Source of the DNA: Oribacterium sp.
GTDB lineage: Bacteria; Bacillota_A; Clostridia; Lachnospirales; Lachnospiraceae
Direction of reading: 5' to 3'
Assembly: GCA_017940955.1 (NCBI GenBank)
Contig: JAGAXP010000317.1
Location: 1 to 64,000, forward strand
Length of the DNA: 64,000 nucleotides
Shown here: piece after piece, positions 51,467 through 60,431 of the stretch
Layout: the number at the start of each line of letters is the position of its first letter
How positions within the stretch are numbered: position 1 is the stretch's first letter
Notes under the pieces: model-generated
What the model saw: the letters and a program-made list of their open reading frames with translations, nothing else
What the model was told of the DNA's origin: nothing
Databases searched by the model: none
Translations under genes and position numbers: made by a program

Positions 51467-54023
51467 TGCAAGGCTTTCTTTACGCCTGCTTTCAAAGATA
51501 AAGATTATTTTTGCTGTGCTTTTCCTTGTGATGGTATTTCCTCTCATGGCGAAGGCGGACACCATTGATCTTTCCGTGACCTACGGGTATCAGAATACTG
51601 CCAAGGCCGGAAGATTTCTGCCCTTAAGCATTACCATAGAAAATACAGGCGAAAAGACTTTTTCAGGTTATATCCATGTGTACATGGTGGAGTCTGAGAA
51701 CAGTGTTTATGAGTACAGATACAGGAAGACCGTGGAAGGAGAATCAGAGGACGTGCTGTCTGCCACTGTATCACTGAGCTCCGGTGTAAATCAGATCCTG
51801 GTGACTGCCGAGGATTCCAAGGGAGAGCTTTTAGGCTCAAGACGAGTCGGTCTTGACGTGGCGGGCTCTGACGCGGAGCTTATCATCGGACTCATTTCCC
51901 AGAGTCCGGAAACACTTACCTATCTTGGAGGTGTCGGCATCAATAACGGTATCCTCCGCACAAGAACCGTAACTCTGGATACGGATAATCTTCCTAAGGA
52001 CAAGAAAGAGCTTGACCAGCTGGATGTACTTTTTATTTCTGACTACAACCTTCAGAATATGAAGGAAATCGAGGCTGAAACCATAAAAGACTGGGTCAGA
52101 AAGGGCGGAGTCCTGGTTTTGGGGACAGGAGGAAAGGGGAATTTTGCTCTTGCACCTTACTTTGATGGATATCTGAGAGAACCACTTATGCCGAGAGAAA
52201 TGAAGCTCAATATGGGGGATCAGTATTCCGGAGGATCAAACAAAAATATTCTGGATCTCAATGCTTCTGCCGTGACCCTTACCCGTGGAAGAGAGGTAAT
52301 GTATTCCGACGGTGTTCCCATCATTTCAACGGTTACGGAGGGAACGGGAGCTATAGCAGTCTCTGGCTATGACTTTTGCGATATCCAAAGATTTGCAACG
52401 GATCAGATGTTTTATGTGGATGACCTTTTTAAGGCGATACTCGGTCAGAACCGTCTGGACAAGCTGTCTGTTGCGGCATCGGAGAGGAGTCTCAAGCGTT
52501 ATTGGGATATCCAGGCTCTCATGAATATGAGTGATCTCAGCAAGATCCCTGAACCGCTGTTTTACGTGACGATTCTGTCTGCCTATGTGCTTCTGGCGGG
52601 TCCGGGACTTTATTTCTATCTCCGTACCCATGACATGATAAGGCTTTACAGACCGGGGGTTATAGTGGTCACAGCCCTTGCGGCCATGCTCATATGGGTC
52701 ATGGGTGTGGGAACCAGATTTTCAGGTCCCTTCCTTACATATGCAAAATTGAGTGAAGTGTCAAAAGACAGCATTAATGAGATCGATTATGTGAATTTAA
52801 GGTCTCCCTATAACAGCACCTATACATTTGATGTTAAATCCGAGTACTATGTATATCCGGTGCTTAAGGGATCCGACTACAACGGAGATATCCAGGAGCT
52901 TTCTTTGGATACTGAGACCGGACACACCACCATCAATAATGATCGTGACAAAACGGAGATAATCATTTCCAATACCGATACGTTTACGGGAAGATATTTT
53001 GAGTTCAACACGAAAACACCCAATTCCGGAGGCTGCTTCACCACAGACATGGTGTACTCAAAGGGCAAGGTGCAGGGTGTACTCAAAAATGACTCGGATT
53101 ATGAGCTCTCAGATGCAGCCATCCTTATCTATGGAAAGGTTATCCTTATAGGGAAACTCGGGGCAGGTGAGGAAGTTGATCTGTCGGGAAAGGACATCAT
53201 CAATGTTCCCGTCGGGGATTATCAAAGGATTGCGGATACGGTTACGGACGGCGCCAATTTCAGCTTCCTGAAATACTATATTTCCGACAACATGGCGGGT
53301 TATTACGGGGATGCAAGACTTGTAGGCTTTGTCCGTGGGAGCGGTCTGGGAGAACGCTTGAGCTTTTCGGATCAGCTTAACTATGACAGCTACGGAGTCA
53401 GCATGGTGGTGGCGTCTCTTCCGCTTGACACAAGAGTCGGGGATGAGTACAGCTACAGCGTCATGTCTACGGATCCTGAGGTAAGAGCCGGAGATTATAA
53501 CATCGGTGACAACACTATTTCCGGCGTGGTTCCTGCAGTTCTGGCTTACCACCTTGGAGAGGGCGATAACATTAGCAGTATCACCATAGAGAGCCTGAGC
53601 TCCGATGATTCCGGAAATCCGAACCACAGGATAGGAAATCTGAGACCGTTTAAGGGCTCCTTAAGCTTCTACAACAATCGTACCGGAGGCTTTGATCCCG
53701 TGGATATTGGGGACGGAGTTCTGACCGATAAGGAGCTTACCTACTACCTTGGTGAGGATAATGTTCTCGTGGTGAAGTATACACCCGGCGAGCAGAATCT
53801 CGGCATCGATGAGAGAATGTATCTGCCTATGATCACTGTCACCGTGAAGGAAAATGTTACTGTCATAAATCAGATACTTGATAACGGAACCGGAGATGAG
53901 CAGCAGGAGGAAGTGGGACCGCTTCCGCTGGATGCTGACGGAAGTGTAGTCGCCGACGAGATGGCTCCGGCGGTTCCTGCCACTGAAACACAGGAAGGAG
54001 AGTCTCAGGATGATCTCCCTTGA
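51435..54023 (+). CDS. Large membrane-anchored extracytoplasmic protein of an ABC system (GldG-like)
   Basis: About 862 aa. Signal/anchor segment (about residues 20-42, KIIFAVLFLVMVFPLMAKA). A first extracytoplasmic region of about 330 residues includes a beta-sandwich start (LPLSITIENTGEKTFSGYIHV) and a glutamine-amidotransferase-like flavodoxin fold (LDVLFISDYNLQNM, WVRKGGVLVLGTGG). Two membrane helices follow (about 373-395 and 405-430), then a 430-residue second extracytoplasmic region and an acidic, Pro/Ala-rich tail. I recognise the arrangement as the accessory membrane protein of GldA/F-type ABC operons; no catalytic residue is evident. Start uncertain: ATG 51435 or ATG 51450, both inside the kinase gene. 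Overlaps the ATPase gene by 14 bp. Confidence 0.7.
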   Translation: MTQEVMTTEDNARLSLRLLSKIKIIFAVLFLVMVFPLMAKADTIDLSVTYGYQNTAKAGRFLPLSITIENTGEKTFSGYIHVYMVESENSVYEYRYRKTVEGESEDVLSATVSLSSGVNQILVTAEDSKGELLGSRRVGLDVAGSDAELIIGLISQSPETLTYLGGVGINNGILRTRTVTLDTDNLPKDKKELDQLDVLFISDYNLQNMKEIEAETIKDWVRKGGVLVLGTGGKGNFALAPYFDGYLREPLMPREMKLNMGDQYSGGSNKNILDLNASAVTLTRGREVMYSDGVPIISTVTEGTGAIAVSGYDFCDIQRFATDQMFYVDDLFKAILGQNRLDKLSVAASERSLKRYWDIQALMNMSDLSKIPEPLFYVTILSAYVLLAGPGLYFYLRTHDMIRLYRPGVIVVTALAAMLIWVMGVGTRFSGPFLTYAKLSEVSKDSINEIDYVNLRSPYNSTYTFDVKSEYYVYPVLKGSDYNGDIQELSLDTETGHTTINNDRDKTEIIISNTDTFTGRYFEFNTKTPNSGGCFTTDMVYSKGKVQGVLKNDSDYELSDAAILIYGKVILIGKLGAGEEVDLSGKDIINVPVGDYQRIADTVTDGANFSFLKYYISDNMAGYYGDARLVGFVRGSGLGERLSFSDQLNYDSYGVSMVVASLPLDTRVGDEYSYSVMSTDPEVRAGDYNIGDNTISGVVPAVLAYHLGEGDNISSITIESLSSDDSGNPNHRIGNLRPFKGSLSFYNNRTGGFDPVDIGDGVLTDKELTYYLGEDNVLVVKYTPGEQNLGIDERMYLPMITVTVKENVTVINQILDNGTGDEQQEEVGPLPLDADGSVVADEMAPAVPATETQEGESQDDLP

Positions 54024-54972
54024 GAATGTTAAAAAGACATACGGACATATAAATGCTCTTGACGGCCTCACCATGCACATAGAAGATGGCGCCATGTACG
54101 GCTTTGTCGGCCCCAACGGAGCCGGCAAAACCACAGCGATCCAGATCATGTGCGGTCTTGATTTTCCCGATCAGGGTGTGGTTATGGTGGATGATATGGA
54201 AGCCGGTTCCAATGTCCGCAGACTTAAGCGAAGGATAGGATATGTTCCTGATTATACGGGAAGCTACCCGAATCTCCGCATCATTGAGTACATGGATTTT
54301 TTCGCGGAATGCTACGATATGAATGAGCCGAAGATAAAAAGACGCATTCAGAAGCTTCTCAATATGGTAGGGCTTGCCGACAGACAGAACCAGTACATGG
54401 ATTCCCTGAGCCGCGGAGGGCAGCAGAAGCTGAGCCTTGCAAGAGCCCTTATCCACGACCCGAAGATACTCATACTGGATGAGCCTACTGCGGGACTTGA
54501 TCCCAATACCAGATTTGAGTTCCGGCAGATAATAGCAAACCTTGCGGATTCCGGAAAAACCATAGTCATTTCCTCCCATATACTTAACGAGATTTCTGAG
54601 CTCTGTACCGATATAGGAATCATAGATCAGGGAAAAATCGTAATGGAAGGGAAAATCGAGGATGTACTGGATCAGGTTAATGCTTCCAACCCCATCATCA
54701 TCTCAGTCTCAGGTAATTTAAGTTCGGCACTTGCCACATTACGGGCTGATAAGATGGTGAAGTCTGTAAGTATCCGTAACAAGGATCTCCTTATCACCTA
54801 TGGAGGTTCAGACCGGGATGAGGCGCAGCTTCTCAAAAGACTGGTGGAGGCAGGGGTTAGTATCAAAGGCTTCCATCGTGAAAAAGGGAATCTGGAGTCA
54901 TTGTTCCTGCAGCTTACCGGAGCCAGGGAAGAAAGGAGGGTGACCTACTATGAAGCTGAGTCCGATTTTTAA
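54010..54972 (+). CDS. ABC transporter ATP-binding protein (GldA/CcmA-like)
   Basis: 320 aa. Walker A GPNGAGKTT, Q-loop region YVPDYTG, an altered signature LSRGGQQKLSLARAL (one extra residue compared with LSGGQ), Walker B ILILDEP, and switch His in SSHIL. A C-terminal extension of about 90 residues follows the nucleotide-binding domain, as in ABC-2 export ATPases. Overlaps both neighbours (14 and 23 bp), showing a tight operon with the membrane protein and the permease. Confidence 0.92.
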   Translation: MISLENVKKTYGHINALDGLTMHIEDGAMYGFVGPNGAGKTTAIQIMCGLDFPDQGVVMVDDMEAGSNVRRLKRRIGYVPDYTGSYPNLRIIEYMDFFAECYDMNEPKIKRRIQKLLNMVGLADRQNQYMDSLSRGGQQKLSLARALIHDPKILILDEPTAGLDPNTRFEFRQIIANLADSGKTIVISSHILNEISELCTDIGIIDQGKIVMEGKIEDVLDQVNASNPIIISVSGNLSSALATLRADKMVKSVSIRNKDLLITYGGSDRDEAQLLKRLVEAGVSIKGFHREKGNLESLFLQLTGAREERRVTYYEAESDF

Positions 54973-55672
54973 AAAGGATGAGATAACAAGTGTGAGAAGA
55001 TATTTTCTTCCCTTTCTTATCACGCTGGTAAATGGCTGCCTTGCCTTTCTTGTACTTGTAAATCTTTTCTATGTTTCGAAAAATGCAAGAGCAACGGGGG
55101 AAATATCCTATATCAATTTCCTGAGGATATATTATATCGCAGCAGCAGCGGAGCTGCTCCTTATCCTTCTCATAGCTCCGGCTCTCACCTCTTCGTCCAT
55201 TTCCGGAGAAAGGGAGAGGAAGACCCTGGGTCTGCTTCTTACGACACAGCTGGATCCCTGGGATATAGTGATCGGCAAGTTTCTGGGAGCGCTGAGTACA
55301 CTGTTTCTTCTGGTGATCACCTCCATACCCATACTTTCAACCGTGTATATATACGGAGGCATCACACTTACGGAGGTCCTGCAGTATATAAGTGCCCTTA
55401 CGGTAACGGCGGTTTTCTGCACCAGTGTAGGAATCATGGGAAGCTCTCTTGTGAACAGTACCGCGGCGTCCAATGCCATATCCTACGTTATCATTTTTGT
55501 CAGTTATGCATTGATCATAGTGTCCTATATATTTAAGGATGCCATGGGCATCAGTGAGGCTAGACTCATTTCGGAAGTGGTAGCCACTATGCTCCTGCTT
55601 TCGGCAATTATGCTTTATATCAGTAAGAGACAGATCACGCCGCGAAGGAGAAAGAAGAGTAAGGAAGGGTAA
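54950..55672 (+). CDS. ABC-2 type permease (GldF-like)
   Basis: 240 aa, six membrane helices. The SSISGERERKTLGLLLTTQLDPWDIVIGKFLGAL segment between helices 2 and 3 is the ABC-2 coupling-helix motif. Ends in a basic tail. Forms the transporter with the upstream ATPase and large extracytoplasmic protein. Substrate unknown; the adjacent two-component pair suggests response to envelope stress, which is inferred. Confidence 0.9.
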   Translation: MKLSPIFKKDEITSVRRYFLPFLITLVNGCLAFLVLVNLFYVSKNARATGEISYINFLRIYYIAAAAELLLILLIAPALTSSSISGERERKTLGLLLTTQLDPWDIVIGKFLGALSTLFLLVITSIPILSTVYIYGGITLTEVLQYISALTVTAVFCTSVGIMGSSLVNSTAASNAISYVIIFVSYALIIVSYIFKDAMGISEARLISEVVATMLLLSAIMLYISKRQITPRRRKKSKEG

Positions 55673-55759
55673 GGGCTCAGATGCCTGGTTGAATAGGGCT
55701 TTGTGGATAGGATTGACATCTTAAGGTCTGTATTATGGTTGAAATAAGAGCATGGATGT

Positions 55760-56287
55760 ATGAGGAACGAATTTAAAAATGATCATAATAAGAGCAGGAA
55801 GAGGTGTTTTTTTCCTGTGCTGGTCCTGCTGTGGATGCTGGCGATATTTCTGATGTCTTCGCAGCCTGCGGATGATTCTACTGAAACGAGTCTGCGAGTT
55901 GGCGAAACCATCGGAAAGGTCTTTGTGCCTGGGTATATCGGGTGGTCTGAGGATGCACAGCTGGAGTTTGCCGAAAACATCGATCATCCGGTGAGAAAAG
56001 CAGCACATGCCACGGAGTATACGATACTTGGTATCCTTTTATTTATGACATGCCGTGAAAGCTTTGGCATGAATCTGAAAGCTTCGTTTAAGAATGCTTT
56101 TCTTTTGGGTACAGCCTATGCGGCCACGGATGAGTTTCACCAGCTGTTTGTGCCGGGAAGAGCCGGGATGATCAGCGACGTTTTGATCGATTCACTGGGA
56201 GTGCTTTTCGGATGCCTTTTGGTTTCTGCACTATGCAGGATTTTAAGGAAGAAGCGAAATATCTCCACGAAGGGCATGTGCCTCTGA
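55760..56287 (+). CDS. VanZ-like membrane protein
   Basis: 175 aa, four membrane helices. WMLAIFLMSSQPADDS, RKAAHATEYTILGILL and TDEFHQLFVPGRAGMISDVLIDSLGVLFG are the VanZ family motifs. VanZ confers low-level teicoplanin resistance in enterococci; most homologues are uncharacterised. 87 bp after the permease and possibly the last gene of the same operon. Confidence 0.9.
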   Translation: MRNEFKNDHNKSRKRCFFPVLVLLWMLAIFLMSSQPADDSTETSLRVGETIGKVFVPGYIGWSEDAQLEFAENIDHPVRKAAHATEYTILGILLFMTCRESFGMNLKASFKNAFLLGTAYAATDEFHQLFVPGRAGMISDVLIDSLGVLFGCLLVSALCRILRKKRNISTKGMCL

Positions 56288-56375
56288 TCCTGAAACGGAC
56301 CATGGAAACAAACGGGAGCCGGTGAATGATCATCAAAGCTTTTAAATATATCAGTGCTATAACTGGGATTTATAT

Positions 56376-56404
56376 AACCGGGGTTTTACCCCGGTTTTTC
56401 TTTT
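56376..56404 (+). terminator. Intrinsic terminator upstream of udk
   Basis: AACCGGGG/CCCCGGTT with a 5-nt loop and a T-rich tail; ends transcription from the vanZ side. Confidence 0.9.
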
Positions 56405-56549
56405 GTCTTCGGTTGAAAAGGACTTATGTATATGATTATAATGATGTAGAAACTCTACGGGAAAGGTGATCCGGAGGCATAACATATCGCCGGCAGAATC
56501 CGCTCCTGTGGCAGCATTGCTTCAACAAAAACACAGAGGTGTAATATTT

Positions 56550-57170
56550 ATGAGCTGTATTATGATCGGCATCGCCGGCGGTTCAGGTTCCGGCAAGTCT
56601 ACATTTACAAACAGGATCAAAGCTGAATTCGGAGACAAGGTAACTGTTATTTATCATGACAATTACTATAAATCCAACGACGGAATCCCCTTTGAGATAC
56701 GTCAGAAGAACAATTATGATTCTCCGGAAGCCTTTGAGACGGATCTTCTGATATCGCATTTAAAATCCCTTAGAAGGGGAGAATCGGTACAGTGTCCTGT
56801 ATATGATTATTCACAGCACAACCGTACAGATAAAACCATAGAGCTTAAGCCTTCAAGGATAATCATTGTTGAAGGCATCCTGGTTCTTGAGAATCCAGAG
56901 CTTCGTTCGCTTTTTGACATCAAGATTTACGTTGAAGCAGATGCGGATGAAAGAATCATCAGACGAATCATCCGTGACGTAAAGGAACGTGGCAGACAGG
57001 TTGAAGACATTTCCACCCAGTATCTCACAACCGTAAAGCCGATGCATTATCTTTATGTTGAGCCCACAAAGGCTAAGGCGGATATAGTTATCAACAGCGG
57101 ACTTAATGATGTGGCGTTTGATCTTATGAAAACAAAGATCAGAAGCCTTTTGGAAAGTGGAGCCGATTAG
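56550..57170 (+). CDS. udk: Uridine kinase
   Basis: 206 aa. Phosphorylates uridine or cytidine in pyrimidine salvage. P-loop GIAGGSGSGKST, YHDNYYK, NNYDSPEAFETDLL, CPVYDYSQHNRT, VEGILVLENPELR, DADERIIRRIIRD and GRQVEDISTQY are all canonical. ATG 56550 follows GAGGTG by 8 nt; the longer frame from 56466 gives an atypical N terminus. Single gene. Confidence 0.95.
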   Translation: MSCIMIGIAGGSGSGKSTFTNRIKAEFGDKVTVIYHDNYYKSNDGIPFEIRQKNNYDSPEAFETDLLISHLKSLRRGESVQCPVYDYSQHNRTDKTIELKPSRIIIVEGILVLENPELRSLFDIKIYVEADADERIIRRIIRDVKERGRQVEDISTQYLTTVKPMHYLYVEPTKAKADIVINSGLNDVAFDLMKTKIRSLLESGAD

Positions 57171-57207
57171 ACCGACATTTTTCATACGGGAATTTACGAA
57201 AAATACG

Positions 57208-57340
57208 TTTTGACATAGGAGCCGTCAGGATCTTGTCAGTATGTCAGATACCAGGGCTCAAAAACAGTGTTGATATAGGGGCTGACCGGATCTTGTCAGT
57301 ATGTCAGAATTAAGGCTCTAAAAAGCAACGTTATTATAGG
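57208..57340 (+). repeat. Tandem 60-bp repeats in the thrC leader
   Basis: Two units with a 60-bp period: GGATCTTGTCAGTATGTCAGA occurs at 57228-57248 and 57288-57308, each preceded by GAYATAGGRGCY and followed by GGCTC and a run of A. A third unit begins at 57328 (GTTATTATAGGAGGAGAG) and merges into the thrC ribosome binding site. CTTGTCAG...ATGTCAG elements suggest protein sites or RNA structure. No T-box or riboswitch consensus recognised. Confidence 0.75.
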
Positions 57341-57351
57341 AGGAGAGACCA

Positions 57352-58833
57352 ATGCTTTATAACAGTACACGCGGAGGAGAAACAGGCTTACAGGCATCAG
57401 AGGCTATACTTAAGGGACTTTCGGATGGCGGCGGATTATTCATGCCGGAAGCACTTCCCAAGCTTTCAAAATCTTTAAAGGAGCTCAGCGGCATGTCCTA
57501 CCAGGATCTCGCTTATGAGGTTATGAAGGAGTTTCTTACGGATTTCACAGAGGAGGAACTTCGTCAATGCATCAATTCTGCCTATGATGAGAAATTTGAG
57601 ACACCGGAGATAGCTCCCCTTGTAAAGAAGGACGACGCATATTTCCTTGAGCTTTTCCACGGAAGAACCATTGCCTTTAAGGATATGGCGCTCTCCATAC
57701 TTCCCCACCTCATGGTGACAAGTGCAAGAAAGAACAATGTTACCGACAAGATCGTTATACTTACAGCCACCTCCGGCGATACCGGAAAGGCTGCCATGGC
57801 AGGCTTCAGTGATGTGCCGGGAACAGAGATCATCGTTTTCTATCCTTACGGCGGCGTATCAAAGTTCCAGGAGCTTCAGATGCGCACAGAGCCCGGACTC
57901 AATACCCATGCGGCTGCTATCCACGGCAACTTCGATGATGCCCAGACAGGAGTCAAGAAGATATTCGGAGATAAGGAGTTCGCAAAGAAGCTGAAGGACA
58001 AGGGCGTTATCCTGAGCTCTGCAAACTCCATCAATATCGGACGTCTCGTTCCACAGGTTGCTTACTATGTATATGCGTATGCCAAGCTTCTCGCAAAGGG
58101 TGAGATCACTGACGGTGAGAAGATCAATGTCTGCGTTCCTACAGGTAACTTCGGAAATATCCTTGCGGCTTATCTCGCAAAGCATATGGGAGTGCCTATC
58201 GAGAAGCTGATCTGTGCTTCCAACGAGAACAGGGTACTTACCGACTTCTTCGGAACCGGAAAGTATGACAGAAACCGTCCGTTCATACTGACCTCAAGTC
58301 CTTCCATGGATATCCTTATCAGTTCAAATCTTGAGCGTCTCATATATCTCAGCACAGGACGTTCAGCCGAGAAGACATCCAAGCTTATGGCTGACCTTAA
58401 GGAGACCGGCGTTTACGAGATCACTGAAGAGATGCGTTCCTTCATCAAGGATTTTGTGGGCGGCTATGCAGATGAAGGGTCAGTATTTGCCTCCATCAAG
58501 GCTCTCAAGGAGAAGACCGGTTATGTCATCGATCCTCACACAGCGGTTGCCAAGGCAGTTTACGACAACTATGTTAAGGAGTCCGGTGACAGGACAAAGA
58601 CTGTCATTGCTTCGACTGCAAGTCCGTTCAAGTTCTCTCCGAATGTTATGAAGGCTCTGGGTGAGAATGGCGATGATGAGGATGTGTTCAAGGTTATCGA
58701 TGCGCTTCAGAAGATTGCCGGTGTTCCTGAGCCAAGAGCAATTAAGGATGTACGCAGTGCAGAAATCCGTCACAATACAGTCTGCGAGATAGCAGATATG
58801 GAAAATATCGTGGAGAAGTTCCTCTTCGGTTGA
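57352..58833 (+). CDS. thrC: Threonine synthase
   Basis: 493 aa. PLP enzyme converting O-phosphohomoserine to threonine. YNSTRGGETGLQASEAILKGLSDGGGLFMPE at the N terminus, FHGRTIAFKDMAL with PLP lysine Lys110, TATSGDTGKAA, and NSINIGRLVPQ identify the long (class II-like) threonine synthase. Strong AGGAGGAG ribosome site 7 nt upstream, fused with the last leader repeat. Followed by a 711-bp gap containing palindromes. Confidence 0.96.
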   Translation: MLYNSTRGGETGLQASEAILKGLSDGGGLFMPEALPKLSKSLKELSGMSYQDLAYEVMKEFLTDFTEEELRQCINSAYDEKFETPEIAPLVKKDDAYFLELFHGRTIAFKDMALSILPHLMVTSARKNNVTDKIVILTATSGDTGKAAMAGFSDVPGTEIIVFYPYGGVSKFQELQMRTEPGLNTHAAAIHGNFDDAQTGVKKIFGDKEFAKKLKDKGVILSSANSINIGRLVPQVAYYVYAYAKLLAKGEITDGEKINVCVPTGNFGNILAAYLAKHMGVPIEKLICASNENRVLTDFFGTGKYDRNRPFILTSSPSMDILISSNLERLIYLSTGRSAEKTSKLMADLKETGVYEITEEMRSFIKDFVGGYADEGSVFASIKALKEKTGYVIDPHTAVAKAVYDNYVKESGDRTKTVIASTASPFKFSPNVMKALGENGDDEDVFKVIDALQKIAGVPEPRAIKDVRSAEIRHNTVCEIADMENIVEKFLFG

Positions 58834-58842
58834 TGACGTACG

Positions 58843-59277
58843 ACCGGAGTCGGTGGGCATCCATTTAAAGACGAGTCGCCTCGTCGGAAAAATTTAAAAT
58901 CGTACCCCTACGAACCGGCGGGCGTCCATTTAAAAACGAGTCGCTGCGGCGGAAAAATCTAAGGTCAGACCCCTAAGAGACACTAGGCCCAACAAAGAAA
59001 GAATCCTTACGGATTCTTTTTTTGCGCTCAAAGCCGCGCGGCTCCCAAGATTAAAAAACAAATCTTGGGCAGCAATGTCTGAGTTTACTTTTATGAAAAC
59101 TCAGACTTGGCGAGGGGGCTAAGGAAAAGGAACCAAGTGTCTCTAAGGGGTCTGACCTTGATTTTTCTCGTCCTCGCTCAACGTTTTTAAATGGACACCC
59201 ACCGGCTCTAAGGGGCCCGATTTTAATTTTTCTCGACTCGGCTCAACGTCTTTAAATGGATGCCCGCCGGCTCCGGT
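58843..59277. repeat. Family 2 palindromic element, copy 2, with doubled arms and an inserted family 3 element
   Basis: Outer arms: ACCGGAGTCGGTGGGCATCC (58843 on) with the inverse ending at 59277. Inner arms: CCGGCGGGCGTCCATTTAAA (58915 on) with the inverse ending near 59206. Deeper: GGTCAGACCCCTAAGAGACAC with GTGTCTCTAAGGGGTCTGACC, and apex GTCTGAG/CTCAGAC. The design matches 15466-15687. Within the left inner arm, the expected CCCTCGCCAA is interrupted by a family 3 element. Fills most of the gap between thrC and fba (58834-59544); the remaining 267 bp are AT-rich with the fba control region and no gene. Confidence 0.85.
58997..59072. repeat. Family 3 three-hairpin element, copy 2 (76 bp), inside a family 2 element
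   Basis: AAAGAATC/GGATTCTTT, AGCCGCG/CGGCT and CCCAAGATT/ATCTTGGG hairpins in the same order as 45035-45107. It sits between GGCCC and CAATGTCTGAG of the host element, where the first family 2 copy reads GGCCCTCGCCAATG. This marks an insertion, possibly with loss of a few bases. Confidence 0.8.
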
Positions 59278-59492
59278 CTGACTTCATTATGCATAAAGGA
59301 AATTTGTGTATTTTTAATAATGAGGAGTACCATATTGGGTTAAAAAATGCTATTATATACCAAGATGATTTTTTCACCGCTAATTTGTTTAGTGATGATA
59401 TTTTCGGCTTTTTGGAAAAATGGTATTTGTAAGGGCATGATGCGAAATTTTTAACAATCTTTTATGTCCTTATAGAAATACAATGCGCAGTG

Positions 59493-59508
59493 TGTTAATA
59501 TATTAACA
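59493..59508. promoter_or_regulatory. Rex-type operator upstream of fba
   Basis: TGTTAATATATTAACA, a perfect 16-bp palindrome matching the clostridial Rex consensus TTGTTAANNNNTTAACAA at all inner positions; the outermost T and A are G. It ends 36 bp before the fba start. Rex is a NADH/NAD-sensing repressor. Whether Rex is encoded in this genome is not visible here. Confidence 0.6.
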
Positions 59509-59544
59509 GGCTATGTAAAAGTAATTACATTAGGAGGAAATCAA

Positions 59545-60408
59545 ATGTTAGTAAACGCAAAGGACATGCTGGACAAGGCACTTGCAGGACACTATGCAAT
59601 CCCACAGTTCAACATCAACAATCTCGAGTGGACAAAGTCAATTCTTCTTGCTTGTGAAGAGTGCAAGTCACCTGTAATCCTCGGTGTATCTGAGGGTGCC
59701 GGCAAGTACATGACAGGCTTCAAGACAGTAGTTGCTATGGTTAAGGCTATGGATGAGTCTCTTGGAATCACAGTTCCTGTAGCTCTTCACCTTGATCACG
59801 GTACATACGAAGGCTCTAAGGCTTGTATTGAGGCTGGATTTACCTCTATCATGTTTGACGGCTCTCACTATGATATCGATGAGAACGTTGCAAAGACAAA
59901 AGAGCTTGTTAAGACTGCTCATGATTTAGGCATTTCCATTGAGGCTGAAGTTGGAGGCATCGGTGGTGTAGAAGACGGTGTTGCTTCTGACGGTGAGAAG
60001 GCTGATCCTAATGAGTGCAAGATGATCGCTGATCTCGGAATCGATTTCCTTGCTGCAGGTATCGGAAACATTCACGGTGTATATCCTGCTGACTGGAAGG
60101 GCCTTGATTTTGATGTTCTCGCAGCTATCAAGGATAAGATCGGTGAGCTTCCTCTGGTTCTTCACGGCGGTTCAGGTATTCCTGAGGATCAGATCAAGAA
60201 GGCTATCTCTCTCGGTGTTTCAAAGATCAATGTTAACACAGAGCTTCAGCTTGTATTTGCGAAGGCTACAAGAGAGTACGTTGAGGCTGGCAAGGATAAG
60301 GAAGGCAAGGGCTATGACCCTCGTAAGCTCCTTAAGCCGGGCACAGAGGCTATCATTGCAGAGTGCAAGAACAAGATCAATATCTTCGGTTCTGCTAACA
60401 AGGCTTGA
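59545..60408 (+). CDS. fba: Class II fructose-1,6-bisphosphate aldolase
   Basis: 287 aa. Zn-dependent cleavage of fructose-1,6-bisphosphate to dihydroxyacetone phosphate and glyceraldehyde-3-phosphate in glycolysis. Seen: ALHLDHGTYEG with catalytic Asp and Zn-ligand His, IGNIHGVY and VLHGGSGIP Zn/phosphate ligands, KINVNTELQ. Length fits the FbaA/GatY-like class IIB aldolases; tagatose-bisphosphate aldolase is the main alternative, but glycolytic use is likely. AGGAGG ribosome site and regular codon choice suggest high expression. Terminator follows. Confidence 0.93.
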   Translation: MLVNAKDMLDKALAGHYAIPQFNINNLEWTKSILLACEECKSPVILGVSEGAGKYMTGFKTVVAMVKAMDESLGITVPVALHLDHGTYEGSKACIEAGFTSIMFDGSHYDIDENVAKTKELVKTAHDLGISIEAEVGGIGGVEDGVASDGEKADPNECKMIADLGIDFLAAGIGNIHGVYPADWKGLDFDVLAAIKDKIGELPLVLHGGSGIPEDQIKKAISLGVSKINVNTELQLVFAKATREYVEAGKDKEGKGYDPRKLLKPGTEAIIAECKNKINIFGSANKA

Positions 60409-60431
60409 TAAGCAAAATAAATAAATTATTG

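Noticed and set aside
57208..57340. CRISPR array in the thrC leader
   Set aside because: Units are 60 bp with imperfect repetition throughout and no unique spacers. No cas genes are present, and no CRISPR array was found anywhere in the window.
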